The notes under the pieces are model-generated. The model made no database searches. It was not told the DNA's origin and saw only the letters and a list, made by a program, of their open reading frames with translations. From contig NC_021505.1 in NCBI RefSeq assembly GCF_000412675.1, positions 2,102,501-2,166,500 on the forward strand: a stretch of 64,000 bases of DNA, given 5' to 3'. Positions 38,116 to 46,921 of the stretch are shown here, piece by piece (the first letter of the stretch is position 1; the number at the start of each line of letters is the position of its first letter). Origin of the DNA: Pseudomonas putida NBRC 14164 (lineage in GTDB: Bacteria > Pseudomonadota > Gammaproteobacteria > Pseudomonadales > Pseudomonadaceae). The position numbers and the translations under genes were made by a program.

Positions 38116-38685
38116 GTGCGCAAACTGGCTGTGGTAATGGCAGTGCTCGCCCTGGCGGGCTGTGAGAACGAGGTCGAAGGCGTGCACAAGCAGGTGGCCG
38201 AACACCTGCACAACCCCAAGACCGCCAAGTTCGGCAACGTGCGGATCGACACCCAGGGCACCATCTGCGGCCAGGTCCGCGGCAAGGACGACGCCGGGCA
38301 GTACGAAGCCTACCGCAGCTACGTGGCCATCAAGCGCGACGGCCAGTACGACATCATCGTTGACGACAACGGCAACAACCTGCGCATCCGCGAAGTGTGC
38401 GGTGGCGCCGACCTGCAGCGCCGTGCCGATGCACTGGCTGGGCAGCCGGCACCAGAAGGCTGGGATGTTGAAGTGATCCAGGGCGCCAACATGGGCGCGC
38501 TGAGCGACATGACCGCGCGGCTGATCGAAAAGGGCATCCCGTCTTCGGTGGAATACCGCAACGGCAAGCCGGTGGTGCTGCTGGGGCCGTTCCCTACCCG
38601 TGAAGAAGCGCAAGCGCGCAAGGACGAAGTGATGGCCAAGCTCGGCACCGATTCGGTGGTGATCCAGCACGGCGCAGCCCGCTAG
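38116..38685 (+). CDS. SPOR-domain lipoprotein
   Basis: 189 aa from a GTG (MRKLAVVMAVLALAGCEN in translation); GGAGG eight bases before it decides the start, and frames further upstream lack a signal peptide. Lipobox ALAGC (Cys16). Middle part: LHNPKTAKFGNVRIDTQGTICGQVRGKDDAGQYEAYRSYV, a domain found in small envelope proteins. The C-terminal 70 residues (WDVEVIQGANMGALSDMTARLIEKG to VVLLGPFPTREEAQARKDEVMAK) fit a SPOR peptidoglycan-binding fold. It probably binds denuded glycan at the septum or cell wall. Confidence 0.83.
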   Translation: MRKLAVVMAVLALAGCENEVEGVHKQVAEHLHNPKTAKFGNVRIDTQGTICGQVRGKDDAGQYEAYRSYVAIKRDGQYDIIVDDNGNNLRIREVCGGADLQRRADALAGQPAPEGWDVEVIQGANMGALSDMTARLIEKGIPSSVEYRNGKPVVLLGPFPTREEAQARKDEVMAKLGTDSVVIQHGAAR

Positions 38686-38727
38686 AACTGCAGCAGTGGG
38701 GTGGGAGCCCGGAGCCTTCGCGGCACC

Positions 38728-38812
38728 TGTGGGAGCGGGCATGCCCGCGAAGAACCCGGCGCGGTGTATGGCACCGGCGTTGCCGGTGTTCGCGGGCATG
38801 CCCGCTCCCACA
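38728..38812. repeat. REP-like inverted pair
   Basis: TGTGGGAGCGGGCATGCCCG core and inverse at 38728-38751 and 38789-38812 with about 37 bases between, containing a second small hairpin (GGCACCGGCGTTGCCGGTG). Confidence 0.9.
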
Positions 38813-38933
38813 ACATTTGCCTTCATAAGGCCGCGCCAACCGGGTGTGTGTAGCTTTGTCAGGCGTGAGTTAGACATTGTTCACACAAGTTTGGCTATGC
38901 TTGGGTGGAAGATGCCGAACGGGGAGGGGCCTC

Positions 38934-39359
38934 ATGTCTACACTGGAGCGGGCCATTGCCGTGGCCGCCAGAGCGCATGAAGGGCAATACGACAAGGGTG
39001 GGGTGGCGTACATTCTCCACCCGCTACGCGTGATGATGCGGGTGTCCACGCCCGAGCAACGGATTGTCGCAGTGCTTCACGATGTGATCGAGGACACCCC
39101 GCTGACGTTGTCCGACCTGGCGCGCGAGGGGTTTGCGCTGAAAATCCTTGCAGCCTTGCTGGCGCTCAGCCGCCGTGAGGGCGAGCCCTACCAGGACTTC
39201 GTGGCACGCCTGGGCGATGATCCGCTGGCGCGCACCGTCAAGCTGGCCGACCTGGCCGACAACAGTGACCTTTCCCGCATTCCCTGCCCTGGCCCCGCGG
39301 ACCTGGCGCGGCTGGCCCGTTACCGGGAAGCCAGCGCCTATTTGCAAGCACTGGCCTAA
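38934..39359 (+). CDS. HD-domain hydrolase, SpoT/MESH1-like
   Basis: 141 aa from MSTLERAIAVAARAHEG; GGGGAGG precedes the ATG. Motifs of the (p)ppGpp hydrolase domain are visible: AARAHEGQYDKGG, YILHPLRVM (His), AVLHDVIEDTPLT (HD pair plus ED) and TVKLADLADNSD (Asp, Asn). These form the Mn2+ site of SpoT-N/MESH1-type phosphohydrolases. There is no synthetase domain. A role as small alarmone hydrolase or other nucleotide phosphohydrolase is likely by family. Confidence 0.85.
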   Translation: MSTLERAIAVAARAHEGQYDKGGVAYILHPLRVMMRVSTPEQRIVAVLHDVIEDTPLTLSDLAREGFALKILAALLALSRREGEPYQDFVARLGDDPLARTVKLADLADNSDLSRIPCPGPADLARLARYREASAYLQALA

Positions 39360-39362
39360 TGC

Positions 39363-40055
39363 TCAACCGCACGCCTTGAGGTTGACCGGGCCCACAAACT
39401 CGTTACCTCGTCCCATCACACAGGCTACCTGCTGGTTGCGTTGCCGCTCCCATGCCTGCGGCGGGTAGGTCTTGTTCCAGGCCTCGTACAACTGGCGGTC
39501 CTGCCTGGACAGGCGCAGGTTGTACTGCTTGCTCATATAGAAGTAGGTGCGGGCGATCATGCCGCGGATCGACGGGCGTGGCATCACCTTCTTGGCCTTG
39601 AAGTCGACCTGGGTCAGGCAACTGCCATACTGGCCGCGCTGTTCTGGCAGCCAGCCGAAACTGAAGTTGCTACGGTCGCCGTTGACCTCGCCGATGCTCG
39701 GCACCAGGTTGTGCAGGTCGGCTTCGGCGCGCTTGTACACCTCGTCATGCTGCGAGCACTGCTTGCGCCCGCCGCTTTGCCAACACTGGCGCTGATGGCC
39801 GATCTGCCAGGCCGGTACGATGTGTTCCCACTCGATGCGCGATGCGCGCTGGGCATTCTTGCGCGGGGCATAGCCGCAGGACGCCAGGTCGACCTTGTTA
39901 CCCTTGTATTTGCAGCCGCAATAGAATTCGGTCGATTGCGGCGCATAGAGCTTCCAGGCGACCTTCTTGGCCTCCTGGAAGGTGCGCGGGGCGTCGGCTT
40001 GTACAAGTGGAGTGGTCAGTAACAGGCAGGCTGCCGCGAAAAGCGAAACTCTCAT
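39363..40055 (-). CDS. endA: Endonuclease I family nuclease
   Basis: 230 aa with signal peptide (AAACLLLTTPLVQA, cut before DAPRT). Endonuclease I motifs: FYCGCKYKG near 43-51, RIEWEHIVPAWQIG near 73-86 (beta-beta-alpha metal finger with catalytic His), DLHNLVPSIGEVNGDRSNFSFG near 112-133 (Asn metal ligand). Degrades double-stranded DNA in periplasm or outside. It lies six bases after a DUF1654 gene and shares its SOS-type promoter. Confidence 0.93.
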   Translation of the reverse strand: MRVSLFAAACLLLTTPLVQADAPRTFQEAKKVAWKLYAPQSTEFYCGCKYKGNKVDLASCGYAPRKNAQRASRIEWEHIVPAWQIGHQRQCWQSGGRKQCSQHDEVYKRAEADLHNLVPSIGEVNGDRSNFSFGWLPEQRGQYGSCLTQVDFKAKKVMPRPSIRGMIARTYFYMSKQYNLRLSRQDRQLYEAWNKTYPPQAWERQRNQQVACVMGRGNEFVGPVNLKACG

Positions 40056-40061
40056 GCGCGG

Positions 40062-40304
40062 TCAGTCTTCCTTCGGTACGGTCCAGAAAACCTGCACGCC
40101 GCCGTCGTCACGGTGGGCGAGGGTGACGTTGTCGTTCTCGGCGATTTCCTCGAGCAAGGTTTCCCAGTCATCCGGGCTTTCCTGCTCCAGGCGAAAGATC
40201 AGCGCCGCACGGCTGCGCTGGGCGGTGGGGCTGTTGATGATCTTCTGGATGCGTACACCCAACTGTTCATAGCTGCTCGGGGTAGCGGAGGCGGTGCTGG
40301 ACAC
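40062..40304 (-). CDS. DUF1654 protein, likely regulator of the nuclease operon
   Basis: 80 aa from a GTG with AAGGAA upstream (MSSTASATPSSYEQLGVRIQKI in translation). Key sequence: SPTAQRSRAALIFRLEQESPDDWETLLEEIAENDNVTLAHRDDGGVQVFW. It matches DUF1654, a Pseudomonas family; I recall a P. putida member (MksR) described as an autoregulated repressor controlling a nuclease gene under oxidative or DNA stress. A LexA box lies 19-34 bases upstream of the GTG. First gene of a two-gene unit with endA. Confidence 0.82.
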   Translation of the reverse strand: MSSTASATPSSYEQLGVRIQKIINSPTAQRSRAALIFRLEQESPDDWETLLEEIAENDNVTLAHRDDGGVQVFWTVPKED

Positions 40305-40322
40305 AGGAAATTCCTTGTTTTG

Positions 40323-40338
40323 CTGTATGCGTATACAG
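40323..40338 (-). promoter_or_regulatory. LexA (SOS) box before DUF1654-endA
   Basis: The minus strand reads CTGTATACGCATACAG, a perfect CTGT-N8-ACAG box, placed 19 to 34 bases upstream of the GTG of the DUF1654 gene, where it would block its promoter. Confidence 0.88.
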
Positions 40339-40441
40339 TATTTCAGCGTAAGTAAATTCGCAACTGCTTGCCAGGAAAAATCCTGCGTTCGCGCTGCCGC
40401 TGCTGGTCTGGTGTAATACCGGCAATTTCTGGAAGCTGCGC

Positions 40442-42550
40442 ATGTATCGATTTCTTTCTCGTTTTCCTTCATCTCCAAGCCTGGTCCTGCTGTTTGCAGG
40501 TGGCATGAGCGCCAATGGCGGTGCCAAGGCCAATTCACCCGATATAGTCATTATGGACCCGCTGGTGGTGACCGGCGTCTATGCGCCCACCAGCACATTC
40601 GACCTGCCGTTTTCGGTGGATACCGTTGACCTGTCCCACGGCACGGATGACCAGCTTGGCGTCAACCTGTCGGAAGTGCTCAGCAAAGTACCTGGGCTGG
40701 TGGTGCAGAACCGGCAGAACTACGCGCAAGACCTGCAGATTTCCTCGCGGGGTTACGGTGCTCGCTCGGCCTTTGGCGTGCGCGGCATAAAGCTGCTGAG
40801 TGACGGCATACCGGCCAGTACGCCCGACGGGCAAGGGCAGGCCGCCACGCTGAACCTGGACGTGGCCGACCGGATCGAAGTGCTGCGCGGCCCGGCAGCG
40901 ACGCTGTACGGCAGCAACGCCGGTGGCGTGATCCAGATGTTTACCCGCGACGGGCAGGGGCCTGCACGCGTGGGTGCCGAAACCACCTTTGGCAGCGACG
41001 GCTTCAACAAGAACCACCTGTCGGCAGAGGGCGGCAACGACACCGCAGGTTTCGTGCTGGATGCCTCGCGCCTGGATACCGATGGCTATCGCGACCACAG
41101 TGCCGCGCGCCGTGACCAGACCTTCGCCAAGGTCAATTTCAAGCCCGATGAAGACTCGCGCATGGCGCTGATCTACAGCAGCCTGGAGCAGAACAACACG
41201 CAGGACCCGCTGGGGCAGACCTGGGATGCCTACAAGCATGACCCACGCTCCACAGCGGCAGTGGCCGAAACCTACAACACCCGCAAAAGCATCGACGACC
41301 AGCAGCTAGGCATGAACTACGAGCGCTACTTTGGCGATGCCACGCTGCAGTTCAACCTGTATGCGGGGCGGCGCAGCGTGGTGCAGTATTTGTCCATCCC
41401 CAGAACGGTGGCCTCTAACAGCCAGCGTGGCGGCGGGGTTGTGGACTTTGATCGTCAATTCCACGGCGGCACCCTGCGCTGGATACAGCCGGTCGCGGAT
41501 GTGCCCGGCAATCTCACCTTCACCATCGGCGCCGATTACGACCAGAGCAAGGACGACCGCCGCGGCTACCAGAATTTCAGCGGTGACCGGTTGGGCGTGA
41601 AAGGTGAGTTGCGCCGTGACGAGAAAGACACCGCTACCAGCCTGGACCCGTACCTCCAGGCCCATTGGGAAATCGGCAACTGGACCAGCGAGCTGGGGCT
41701 GCGCTACAGCACCATGGAAATGCGTGTCGACGACCATTACCTGGCCAACGGTGACTCCAGCGGCTCGAAGAAGTACCAGCAGGCCACGCCGTCACTGTCG
41801 GTGATGTACGCGTTCACGCCGGACCTGCGCGGTTACGTGAGCGTCGGCAAAGGTTTCGAAACCCCCACCCAGGCCGAGATGGCCTATGCGCCGGGCTTGG
41901 CCGAAAGCTTCAACTTCGGCCTCAAGCCTGCCACCAGCATGCAGTACGAAATGGGTGTGAAGTACCGGCTTGGCGAGCGCACGCGCCTGAATGCGGCGGT
42001 GTATGAGATTCATACCGATGACGAAATCGTCGTTGCCAGCGCTACGGATGGTCGAACCAGCTATCGCAATGCAGGGCGTACTGTACGACGCGGCTTTGAG
42101 GCGAGCCTGCAAAGTGACTTGAGCGAGCAGTGGCAGACCACCCTGGTGTATACCCGCACCGATGCCCGCTATGCCGATGACATCAGCCAGACCATCGAAA
42201 GTGGCAACCGCCTGCCCGGTGTGCCGCTGAACAACCTGTTTGGCGAGCTGGTCTGGAAGCCGGTGTCGTCCATCAGCATGGGGGTTGAAGGGCAGTACCG
42301 CAGCAAGGTGTATGTGGACGACAGCAACACCGCCAAGGCCGCACCTGCGTATGCGGTATTCAACTGGCGGACCCGGTTCGAGCAACATGTGGGGCCCTGG
42401 ACGTTCCACCAGCTGCTGCGGCTGGACAACCTGTTTGACCGGCAGTATGTGGGGTCGGTGATTGTCGGTGACGGCAACGGGCGTTATTACGAGGCAGCGC
42501 CTGGGCGGTCGTGGTATGCGGGGGCGGGGTTGGAGTACCAGTTCAGGTAG
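40442..42550 (+). CDS. TonB-dependent outer-membrane receptor
   Basis: 702 aa. N-terminal signal-like stretch (PSLVLLFAGGMSANGGAKA), TonB box DPLVVTGV near 39-46, plug domain with LSEVLSKVPGLVVQ and RGYGARSAFGVRGIKLLSDGIP (70-125) and DVADRIEVLRGPAATLYGSNAGGVI (140-165), then a 22-strand barrel to the C-terminal aromatic residue (LEYQFR). Ferric siderophore receptors have this layout. The substrate is not determined. I see no clear Fur box, and no neighbouring siderophore genes. Confidence 0.92.
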   Translation: MYRFLSRFPSSPSLVLLFAGGMSANGGAKANSPDIVIMDPLVVTGVYAPTSTFDLPFSVDTVDLSHGTDDQLGVNLSEVLSKVPGLVVQNRQNYAQDLQISSRGYGARSAFGVRGIKLLSDGIPASTPDGQGQAATLNLDVADRIEVLRGPAATLYGSNAGGVIQMFTRDGQGPARVGAETTFGSDGFNKNHLSAEGGNDTAGFVLDASRLDTDGYRDHSAARRDQTFAKVNFKPDEDSRMALIYSSLEQNNTQDPLGQTWDAYKHDPRSTAAVAETYNTRKSIDDQQLGMNYERYFGDATLQFNLYAGRRSVVQYLSIPRTVASNSQRGGGVVDFDRQFHGGTLRWIQPVADVPGNLTFTIGADYDQSKDDRRGYQNFSGDRLGVKGELRRDEKDTATSLDPYLQAHWEIGNWTSELGLRYSTMEMRVDDHYLANGDSSGSKKYQQATPSLSVMYAFTPDLRGYVSVGKGFETPTQAEMAYAPGLAESFNFGLKPATSMQYEMGVKYRLGERTRLNAAVYEIHTDDEIVVASATDGRTSYRNAGRTVRRGFEASLQSDLSEQWQTTLVYTRTDARYADDISQTIESGNRLPGVPLNNLFGELVWKPVSSISMGVEGQYRSKVYVDDSNTAKAAPAYAVFNWRTRFEQHVGPWTFHQLLRLDNLFDRQYVGSVIVGDGNGRYYEAAPGRSWYAGAGLEYQFR

Positions 42551-42611
42551 CCGGCAACATCCTCACCAGGCAGCGCGGTGTATTGCACGGGCTTGCCCAC
42601 CCCCACTTGTG

Positions 42612-43907
42612 TCAGGCAAAACGCTCGAAGCAGTACGGGGACGGGTCGATCAGCGGGGTGGCCTGGGCCACCAGGTCTGCCGCCAGCTGGCCAGCAGCAG
42701 GCGAGGTGCCGAAGCCATGCCCGGAAAAGCCGGTGGCCAGGGTCAGGCCCGGAATGCTGGCCACCGGGCCGATGACCGGGTTGGAGTCGGGGGTGACGTC
42801 AATCGTGCCGGCCCAGGCGCTGGCGATACGGGCCTGTTCGAACACCGGCCAGGCCGCTTTCAGGTTGCGCATGGCCTCGTCGTTGAGTGCCGGGTTGGCG
42901 TGCGGGTCTTGTACCCGTACACGCTCGAAGGGGGTTACATCCGTGGCCTTCCAGCGCCGGGCCAAGGCCAGGTCCTTGAAGAAGTACTTGCCAAAGCTGA
43001 TCCGCAAAAAATCCCGCTGGGCACGCAGCTGGGGCAGGTAACGCTTGCCCAGCAGCAGGTGATCGAGGGTGAGGAAGGCGTCCAGCGCGCCGCGCTGGGT
43101 GATGATGTAGCCGCCGTCCTTGTGCTTGCGGAAGGAAAAATCTGGTGCGCCAACGGCGATGTCGGTTGGCCCGTCCATGGGCTCTGTGCGCAGCACGGAA
43201 CAGGTCAGCGGCAAGGTCGGCAGGTTGATGCCCAGGTTGCCGAGGAACTTGCGCGACCACAGGCCACCGGCCAGCAACACCTGGTCGCAGCGGATTTCAC
43301 CTTGCTCGGTGAGCACCCCGCTGACACGGCCGGCTGCGATGACCAGCGTGCGCACCGCGCAGTTCTCCACTACCACTGCACCTTTGGCGATCGCCGCCCG
43401 GGCGATGGCGCTGGCGGCCAGGGTCGGTTCGGCGCGGGCGTCGGAGGGGGTGAAGATGCCACCTGCCCAATCCGCCCGACCACCCGGCACCATCCGGTCG
43501 ATTTCCCGCGTGCTCAGCAGGCGCGAATCCAGGCCCAGCGCCTCGACGCTTTTCAGCCAGCCTTCATGCATGCCCATCTGCGTGTCGTTACGGCCGATGA
43601 ACATGATGCCGGCTTGGCGATAGCCAACGTCGCTGCCAACCCGTGCGGGCATCTCGGCCCACAGCCGATCAGCCGCCAGTGCCAGGGGAATGTCATGGGC
43701 GTGGCGGTTGGTCTTGCGCACCCAGCCCAGGTTGCGCGACGACTGCTCGCCAGCGATGCGCCCCTTTTCCAGCACCACCACCGGTATGTTGCGTTCGGCG
43801 AGGCTCAGTGCGGCGGTGAGGCCGATAATGCCGCCACCGATGATCACCACGGTAGTGGCGTCGGGGTGGCGGGTGCTGGTTTGCACAGGGGCGATCGTGG
43901 GAGACAT
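42612..43907 (-). CDS. FAD-dependent amine oxidoreductase, DadA-like (tyn cluster)
   Basis: 431 aa. N-terminal FAD motif VVIIGGGIIGLTAALSLAER near 20-39, followed by GEQSSRNLGWVRK near 53-65 and a C-terminal LTLATGFSGHGFGTSPAAGQL near 388-408. This is the DAO/DadA layout. It is the last gene of a unit with a RidA-family protein and an ornithine-cyclodeaminase-like protein. The latter is often labelled tyramine oxidase subunit B, so this protein is the probable flavin-bearing subunit that oxidises tyramine or dopamine to the aldehyde. I do not know which tyn letter it has. Confidence 0.82.
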   Translation of the reverse strand: MSPTIAPVQTSTRHPDATTVVIIGGGIIGLTAALSLAERNIPVVVLEKGRIAGEQSSRNLGWVRKTNRHAHDIPLALAADRLWAEMPARVGSDVGYRQAGIMFIGRNDTQMGMHEGWLKSVEALGLDSRLLSTREIDRMVPGGRADWAGGIFTPSDARAEPTLAASAIARAAIAKGAVVVENCAVRTLVIAAGRVSGVLTEQGEIRCDQVLLAGGLWSRKFLGNLGINLPTLPLTCSVLRTEPMDGPTDIAVGAPDFSFRKHKDGGYIITQRGALDAFLTLDHLLLGKRYLPQLRAQRDFLRISFGKYFFKDLALARRWKATDVTPFERVRVQDPHANPALNDEAMRNLKAAWPVFEQARIASAWAGTIDVTPDSNPVIGPVASIPGLTLATGFSGHGFGTSPAAGQLAADLVAQATPLIDPSPYCFERFA

Positions 43908-43961
43908 GGCTTTACTCTTTGTTGTGCGTGCAGGGGGAGTGTTCAGCGCCAGCCGGCGGCC

Positions 43962-44384
43962 TCACTGGCCAAGGCGGATCAGGGTCACTTGCGCTTGCCC
44001 TGCACCGCGGTAGGCGGTGACCTCCAGCTCGACCTTGTAAACGGTGGAGCCCAGCGGCGGGCAGGTGACCGTGGTGGCCGGGTCGATGCCGCGGAACTTC
44101 TCGCCGATCACGTCCATGACCCGTGGTACATCGGCAGGGTCCTGAATGAACACGCGTGAGTTGATGACATCGGCCAGGCTGGCATCGACTGCGGCCAGCG
44201 CGGTTTCGATGTTGGCGAACACCTGGTGGGTCTGTTCGATGACGTCCTCTGGAATGACCTGGGTCTGCGGGTTGCGTCCGGCGGTGTTGGAGACGTGAAT
44301 CCAGTTGTCCACCGCCACCAGGCGGGAGTAGCTGGCCATGTCTTCGAACTTGGAGCCGGTTTTCAGTTTGATGATCTGTGTCAT
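43962..44384 (-). CDS. RidA family protein of the tyn cluster
   Basis: 140 aa. RidA/YjgF fold: VAVDNWIHVSNTAGRNPQTQVIPEDVIEQTHQVFANIETAL near 23-63, SRVFIQDPADVPRVMDVIGEKF near 77-98 and VTCPPLGSTVYKVELEVTAYRG near 105-126. Canonical RidA has an Arg in a C-terminal RxxVEIE motif that deaminates enamines/imines; here the matching segment is YKVELEVTA with no Arg before VEL, so activity may be altered. In a flavin amine oxidase operon it could hydrolyse the imine product. It stands between the OCD-like and FAD genes. Confidence 0.88.
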   Translation of the reverse strand: MTQIIKLKTGSKFEDMASYSRLVAVDNWIHVSNTAGRNPQTQVIPEDVIEQTHQVFANIETALAAVDASLADVINSRVFIQDPADVPRVMDVIGEKFRGIDPATTVTCPPLGSTVYKVELEVTAYRGAGQAQVTLIRLGQ

Positions 44385-44415
44385 GGGCTTTGCCTTGTTA
44401 TCTGATTGCGGGGGA

Positions 44416-45555
44416 TCAGCTGAGAACGGGGGTTTCCCAGAGGTTGAGTTTTACGCCGATGCCTTGCTCGAGCGCCTTGCGGTACACCACGGTGCCCCAA
44501 GCCACGTCTTCGACGGGCATGCCGCCCACCGACATCAGGATGATTTCGTCGTCATGCAGGCGGCCCGGTGCGTCGCCGCTGATGATCTTGCCGATGTCTT
44601 CCACCTGCTCGGCGGCCAGCGTGCCTTCGGCAATCATGTCCATGAAGCGCACACCTACCAGCGGCACGTGGTTGTGCGCAGGCTTGGGCAGCTCTTCGAA
44701 CCAGGCCTCGTAGAGGCCGGTGTTGTCCACCACCTTGCGCACGTCGTCCCGCTCCATGCCGGCGTCGATACTGCACGGGGCTGGCATGGCCAGGAACGCG
44801 CCAGGCTTGACCCACTCGCGGCGCACCAGCGGGTACTGGCTGGGGTCGCCGACTTCGCCCGAGCTGCAGTAGCTGACCAGGTCGGAACCGCGTACCACTT
44901 CTTCCAGGGTTTCAACCACCTGGACATGAGTGATTTGCGGGAAGCTGGTTTTCACCCAGGCGACGAAGGCATCCAGGTTCTTCTGGCCACGGCCCTTGAC
45001 CTTGAGGGTGTCGATCAGCGGGCAGACGGCCATGAACGCAGCGACCGTGGTCTTCCCCATCACCCCCGGGCCGGCCAGGCCGATCACCTTAGCGTCCTTG
45101 CGCGCCAGGTGGCGGGCGCCGACGCCCGGGATGGCGCCGGTGCGGTAGGCCGACAGCAGGTTGGCCGACATGTGCGCCAGTGGCGCGCCGGTGTCGGCAT
45201 CGTTGAGGGTGAACATCAGGATCGAGCGGGGCAGGCCTTTCTCACGGTTGGCGATGTTCGAGCCGTACCACTTGGCGCCTGCGGTCTGGAAGTTGCCGCC
45301 GAGGTACGCCGGCATCGCCATCATGCGCCGGTCGGCGGTGGGCTTGGGCATGTTGGGGAATGGCGAGTGCTCGGGGAAGGTAATCATCGCGCCGTGCGAA
45401 TCGCTGTTCGGGCCTGCCATGCGGTAGTCACCCTGATACAGCAGGCCGAACATTTCTTCCATGGTGTCGACACAGGCCGGCATGTCGGTGACGCCGGCAC
45501 GGATCATGTCCTGCTCGGACAGGTAGATGAAGTCAATTCTGGTATCGAGGGTCAT
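44416..45555 (-). CDS. Ornithine-cyclodeaminase/mu-crystallin family protein (tyramine oxidase subunit B type)
   Basis: 379 aa, OCD fold with a Rossmann NAD(P) site: RTGAIPGVGARHLARKDAKVIGLAGPGVMGKTTVAAF near 132-168. N-terminal dimer part with EQDMIRAGVTDMPACVDTMEEMFGLL. Members of this subfamily are annotated as tyramine oxidase subunit B because they occur beside tyramine-degrading genes. Its precise chemistry is not clear; it may act on the imine or only support the FAD enzyme. The RidA gene follows with 31 bases between. Confidence 0.83.
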   Translation of the reverse strand: MTLDTRIDFIYLSEQDMIRAGVTDMPACVDTMEEMFGLLYQGDYRMAGPNSDSHGAMITFPEHSPFPNMPKPTADRRMMAMPAYLGGNFQTAGAKWYGSNIANREKGLPRSILMFTLNDADTGAPLAHMSANLLSAYRTGAIPGVGARHLARKDAKVIGLAGPGVMGKTTVAAFMAVCPLIDTLKVKGRGQKNLDAFVAWVKTSFPQITHVQVVETLEEVVRGSDLVSYCSSGEVGDPSQYPLVRREWVKPGAFLAMPAPCSIDAGMERDDVRKVVDNTGLYEAWFEELPKPAHNHVPLVGVRFMDMIAEGTLAAEQVEDIGKIISGDAPGRLHDDEIILMSVGGMPVEDVAWGTVVYRKALEQGIGVKLNLWETPVLS

Positions 45556-45680
45556 GGCGGGTCTCGCAGGGCTGGCTGCCGTCGGATTTGTTGTTGGTTT
45601 CGAGGCAACCAGTTTCGCTAACGACTGGTAGGTCGTCTTGTGTCTGCCTGCCAGCCGAGTTGACCGTCAGTGCCAGGGCT

Positions 45681-46898
45681 TCAATGGCCCGCGAGCGAGA
45701 AGCTGGCCGGGGTGTCGCGCAGGCTGAGGGCGGTCAGCAGGCACACCGCCAGGGTGCACAGGGCCAGCAGCGCGGCCCATGCGGTCGGGCCGTGGTTGAG
45801 TACCACTGCGGCCAGCGGGGCGGCGCCGGCAGACGCCGACAGCTGGATGGCGCCCAGCAGCGCTGCGGTGGAACCCAGTGCCTTTTCTTGCGAGGCCATC
45901 ACCAGCGACATCAGCGTCGACTCGGCTATCCCCAGGCCGAACAGGGCTATCACCATGCCGCCGGCCACACCTGGCAGCCCCAGGCCGGTCAGTGCACCGA
46001 GCAGGCTGATGCAGGCACCGCCGGCCATGCACAGCACGCCCACCCGAGTCAGGGTATTGAGGCCCAGCCGGCTGATCAGGTGGCTGGCCGTCATGGCGCC
46101 GAGCAGGATCGACACCCCGGTGGCGCCAAACAGCAGGCCGAAGGCCTGGGCGCTCAGGCCGTAGTGGGCCTGGTACACCAGGGTGGCACCGCCGATGTAG
46201 GCGAACAGGAAGAAGAATACCGCAGCCACCGCCAGGGTCGGGCGCAGGAAGCGGCGGTCGCCGAGGATGGCCAGGTAGGTGCTGCAGGCGTGGCCCAGGC
46301 GCAGGGGTTCGCGTTTGCTGGGCGGTAGGGTTTCAGGCAGGTTCAGCAGGCTGTTGACCAGCACCGTCACGCCCATGCCGGCGAGTACCAGCATTACTGC
46401 ACGCCAGCCGAAATGTGCGTCGATCACGCCGCCCAGGGCAGGTGCCAGGATCGGTGCGACGCCTTCGATGGTCATCAGCAGGGCGAACAGTCTGGTCGCG
46501 GCCACGCCCTGGCTCACATCACGCACCATGCTCATGATCACCACCAGGGTCAGCGCACTGCCCAGTCCCTGGAAAAAGCGCAGCATGATCAGGGTGCCGA
46601 GGCTGGGGGCTGCGGCTGCGCCCAGCGAGCACAGGATGAACAGCAGCAGTCCGGCCAGCAGCGGCTTGCGCCGGCCATAGGCGTCGACGATGGGGCCGAA
46701 GATCAGCTGGCCGGCGCCCATGGCCAGCAGGAAGAAGGTCAGTGTCAGCTGTACGCGGGTGAAGCTAGCCTGATAGTGGCTGGCGATTTCCGGCAGGCTC
46801 GACAGGTACATGTCGACGGCGGAAGGGCCGAGGGCGCCGATCAGGCCTAGGCCCAGGGCGAAGCTGAAGGGAATGGGAGGGGAGGGATTTGCTTGCAT
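45681..46898 (-). CDS. Bcr/CflA-type MFS transporter
   Basis: 405 aa with twelve predicted helices. The Bcr/CflA drug-resistance signature is visible: LGLIGALGPSAVDMYLSSLPEIA near 13-35, QLIFGPIVDAYGRRKPLLAGLLLF near 64-87 (MFS motif A) and RFFQGLGSALTLVVIMSMVRD near 106-126. Export of drugs or aromatic compounds is the family role. It has its own operator-like palindrome (46922-46937) and is separated from the OprD gene by a REP pair, so it is likely its own unit inside the island. Confidence 0.88.
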   Translation of the reverse strand: MQANPSPPIPFSFALGLGLIGALGPSAVDMYLSSLPEIASHYQASFTRVQLTLTFFLLAMGAGQLIFGPIVDAYGRRKPLLAGLLLFILCSLGAAAAPSLGTLIMLRFFQGLGSALTLVVIMSMVRDVSQGVAATRLFALLMTIEGVAPILAPALGGVIDAHFGWRAVMLVLAGMGVTVLVNSLLNLPETLPPSKREPLRLGHACSTYLAILGDRRFLRPTLAVAAVFFFLFAYIGGATLVYQAHYGLSAQAFGLLFGATGVSILLGAMTASHLISRLGLNTLTRVGVLCMAGGACISLLGALTGLGLPGVAGGMVIALFGLGIAESTLMSLVMASQEKALGSTAALLGAIQLSASAGAAPLAAVVLNHGPTAWAALLALCTLAVCLLTALSLRDTPASFSLAGH

Positions 46899-46921
46899 GG
46901 TTCTCTCTGGCTGATTTATCG

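Noticed and set aside
40381..40441. Fur box before the TonB-dependent receptor
   Set aside because: No 19-base GATAAT-type inverted repeat could be found.
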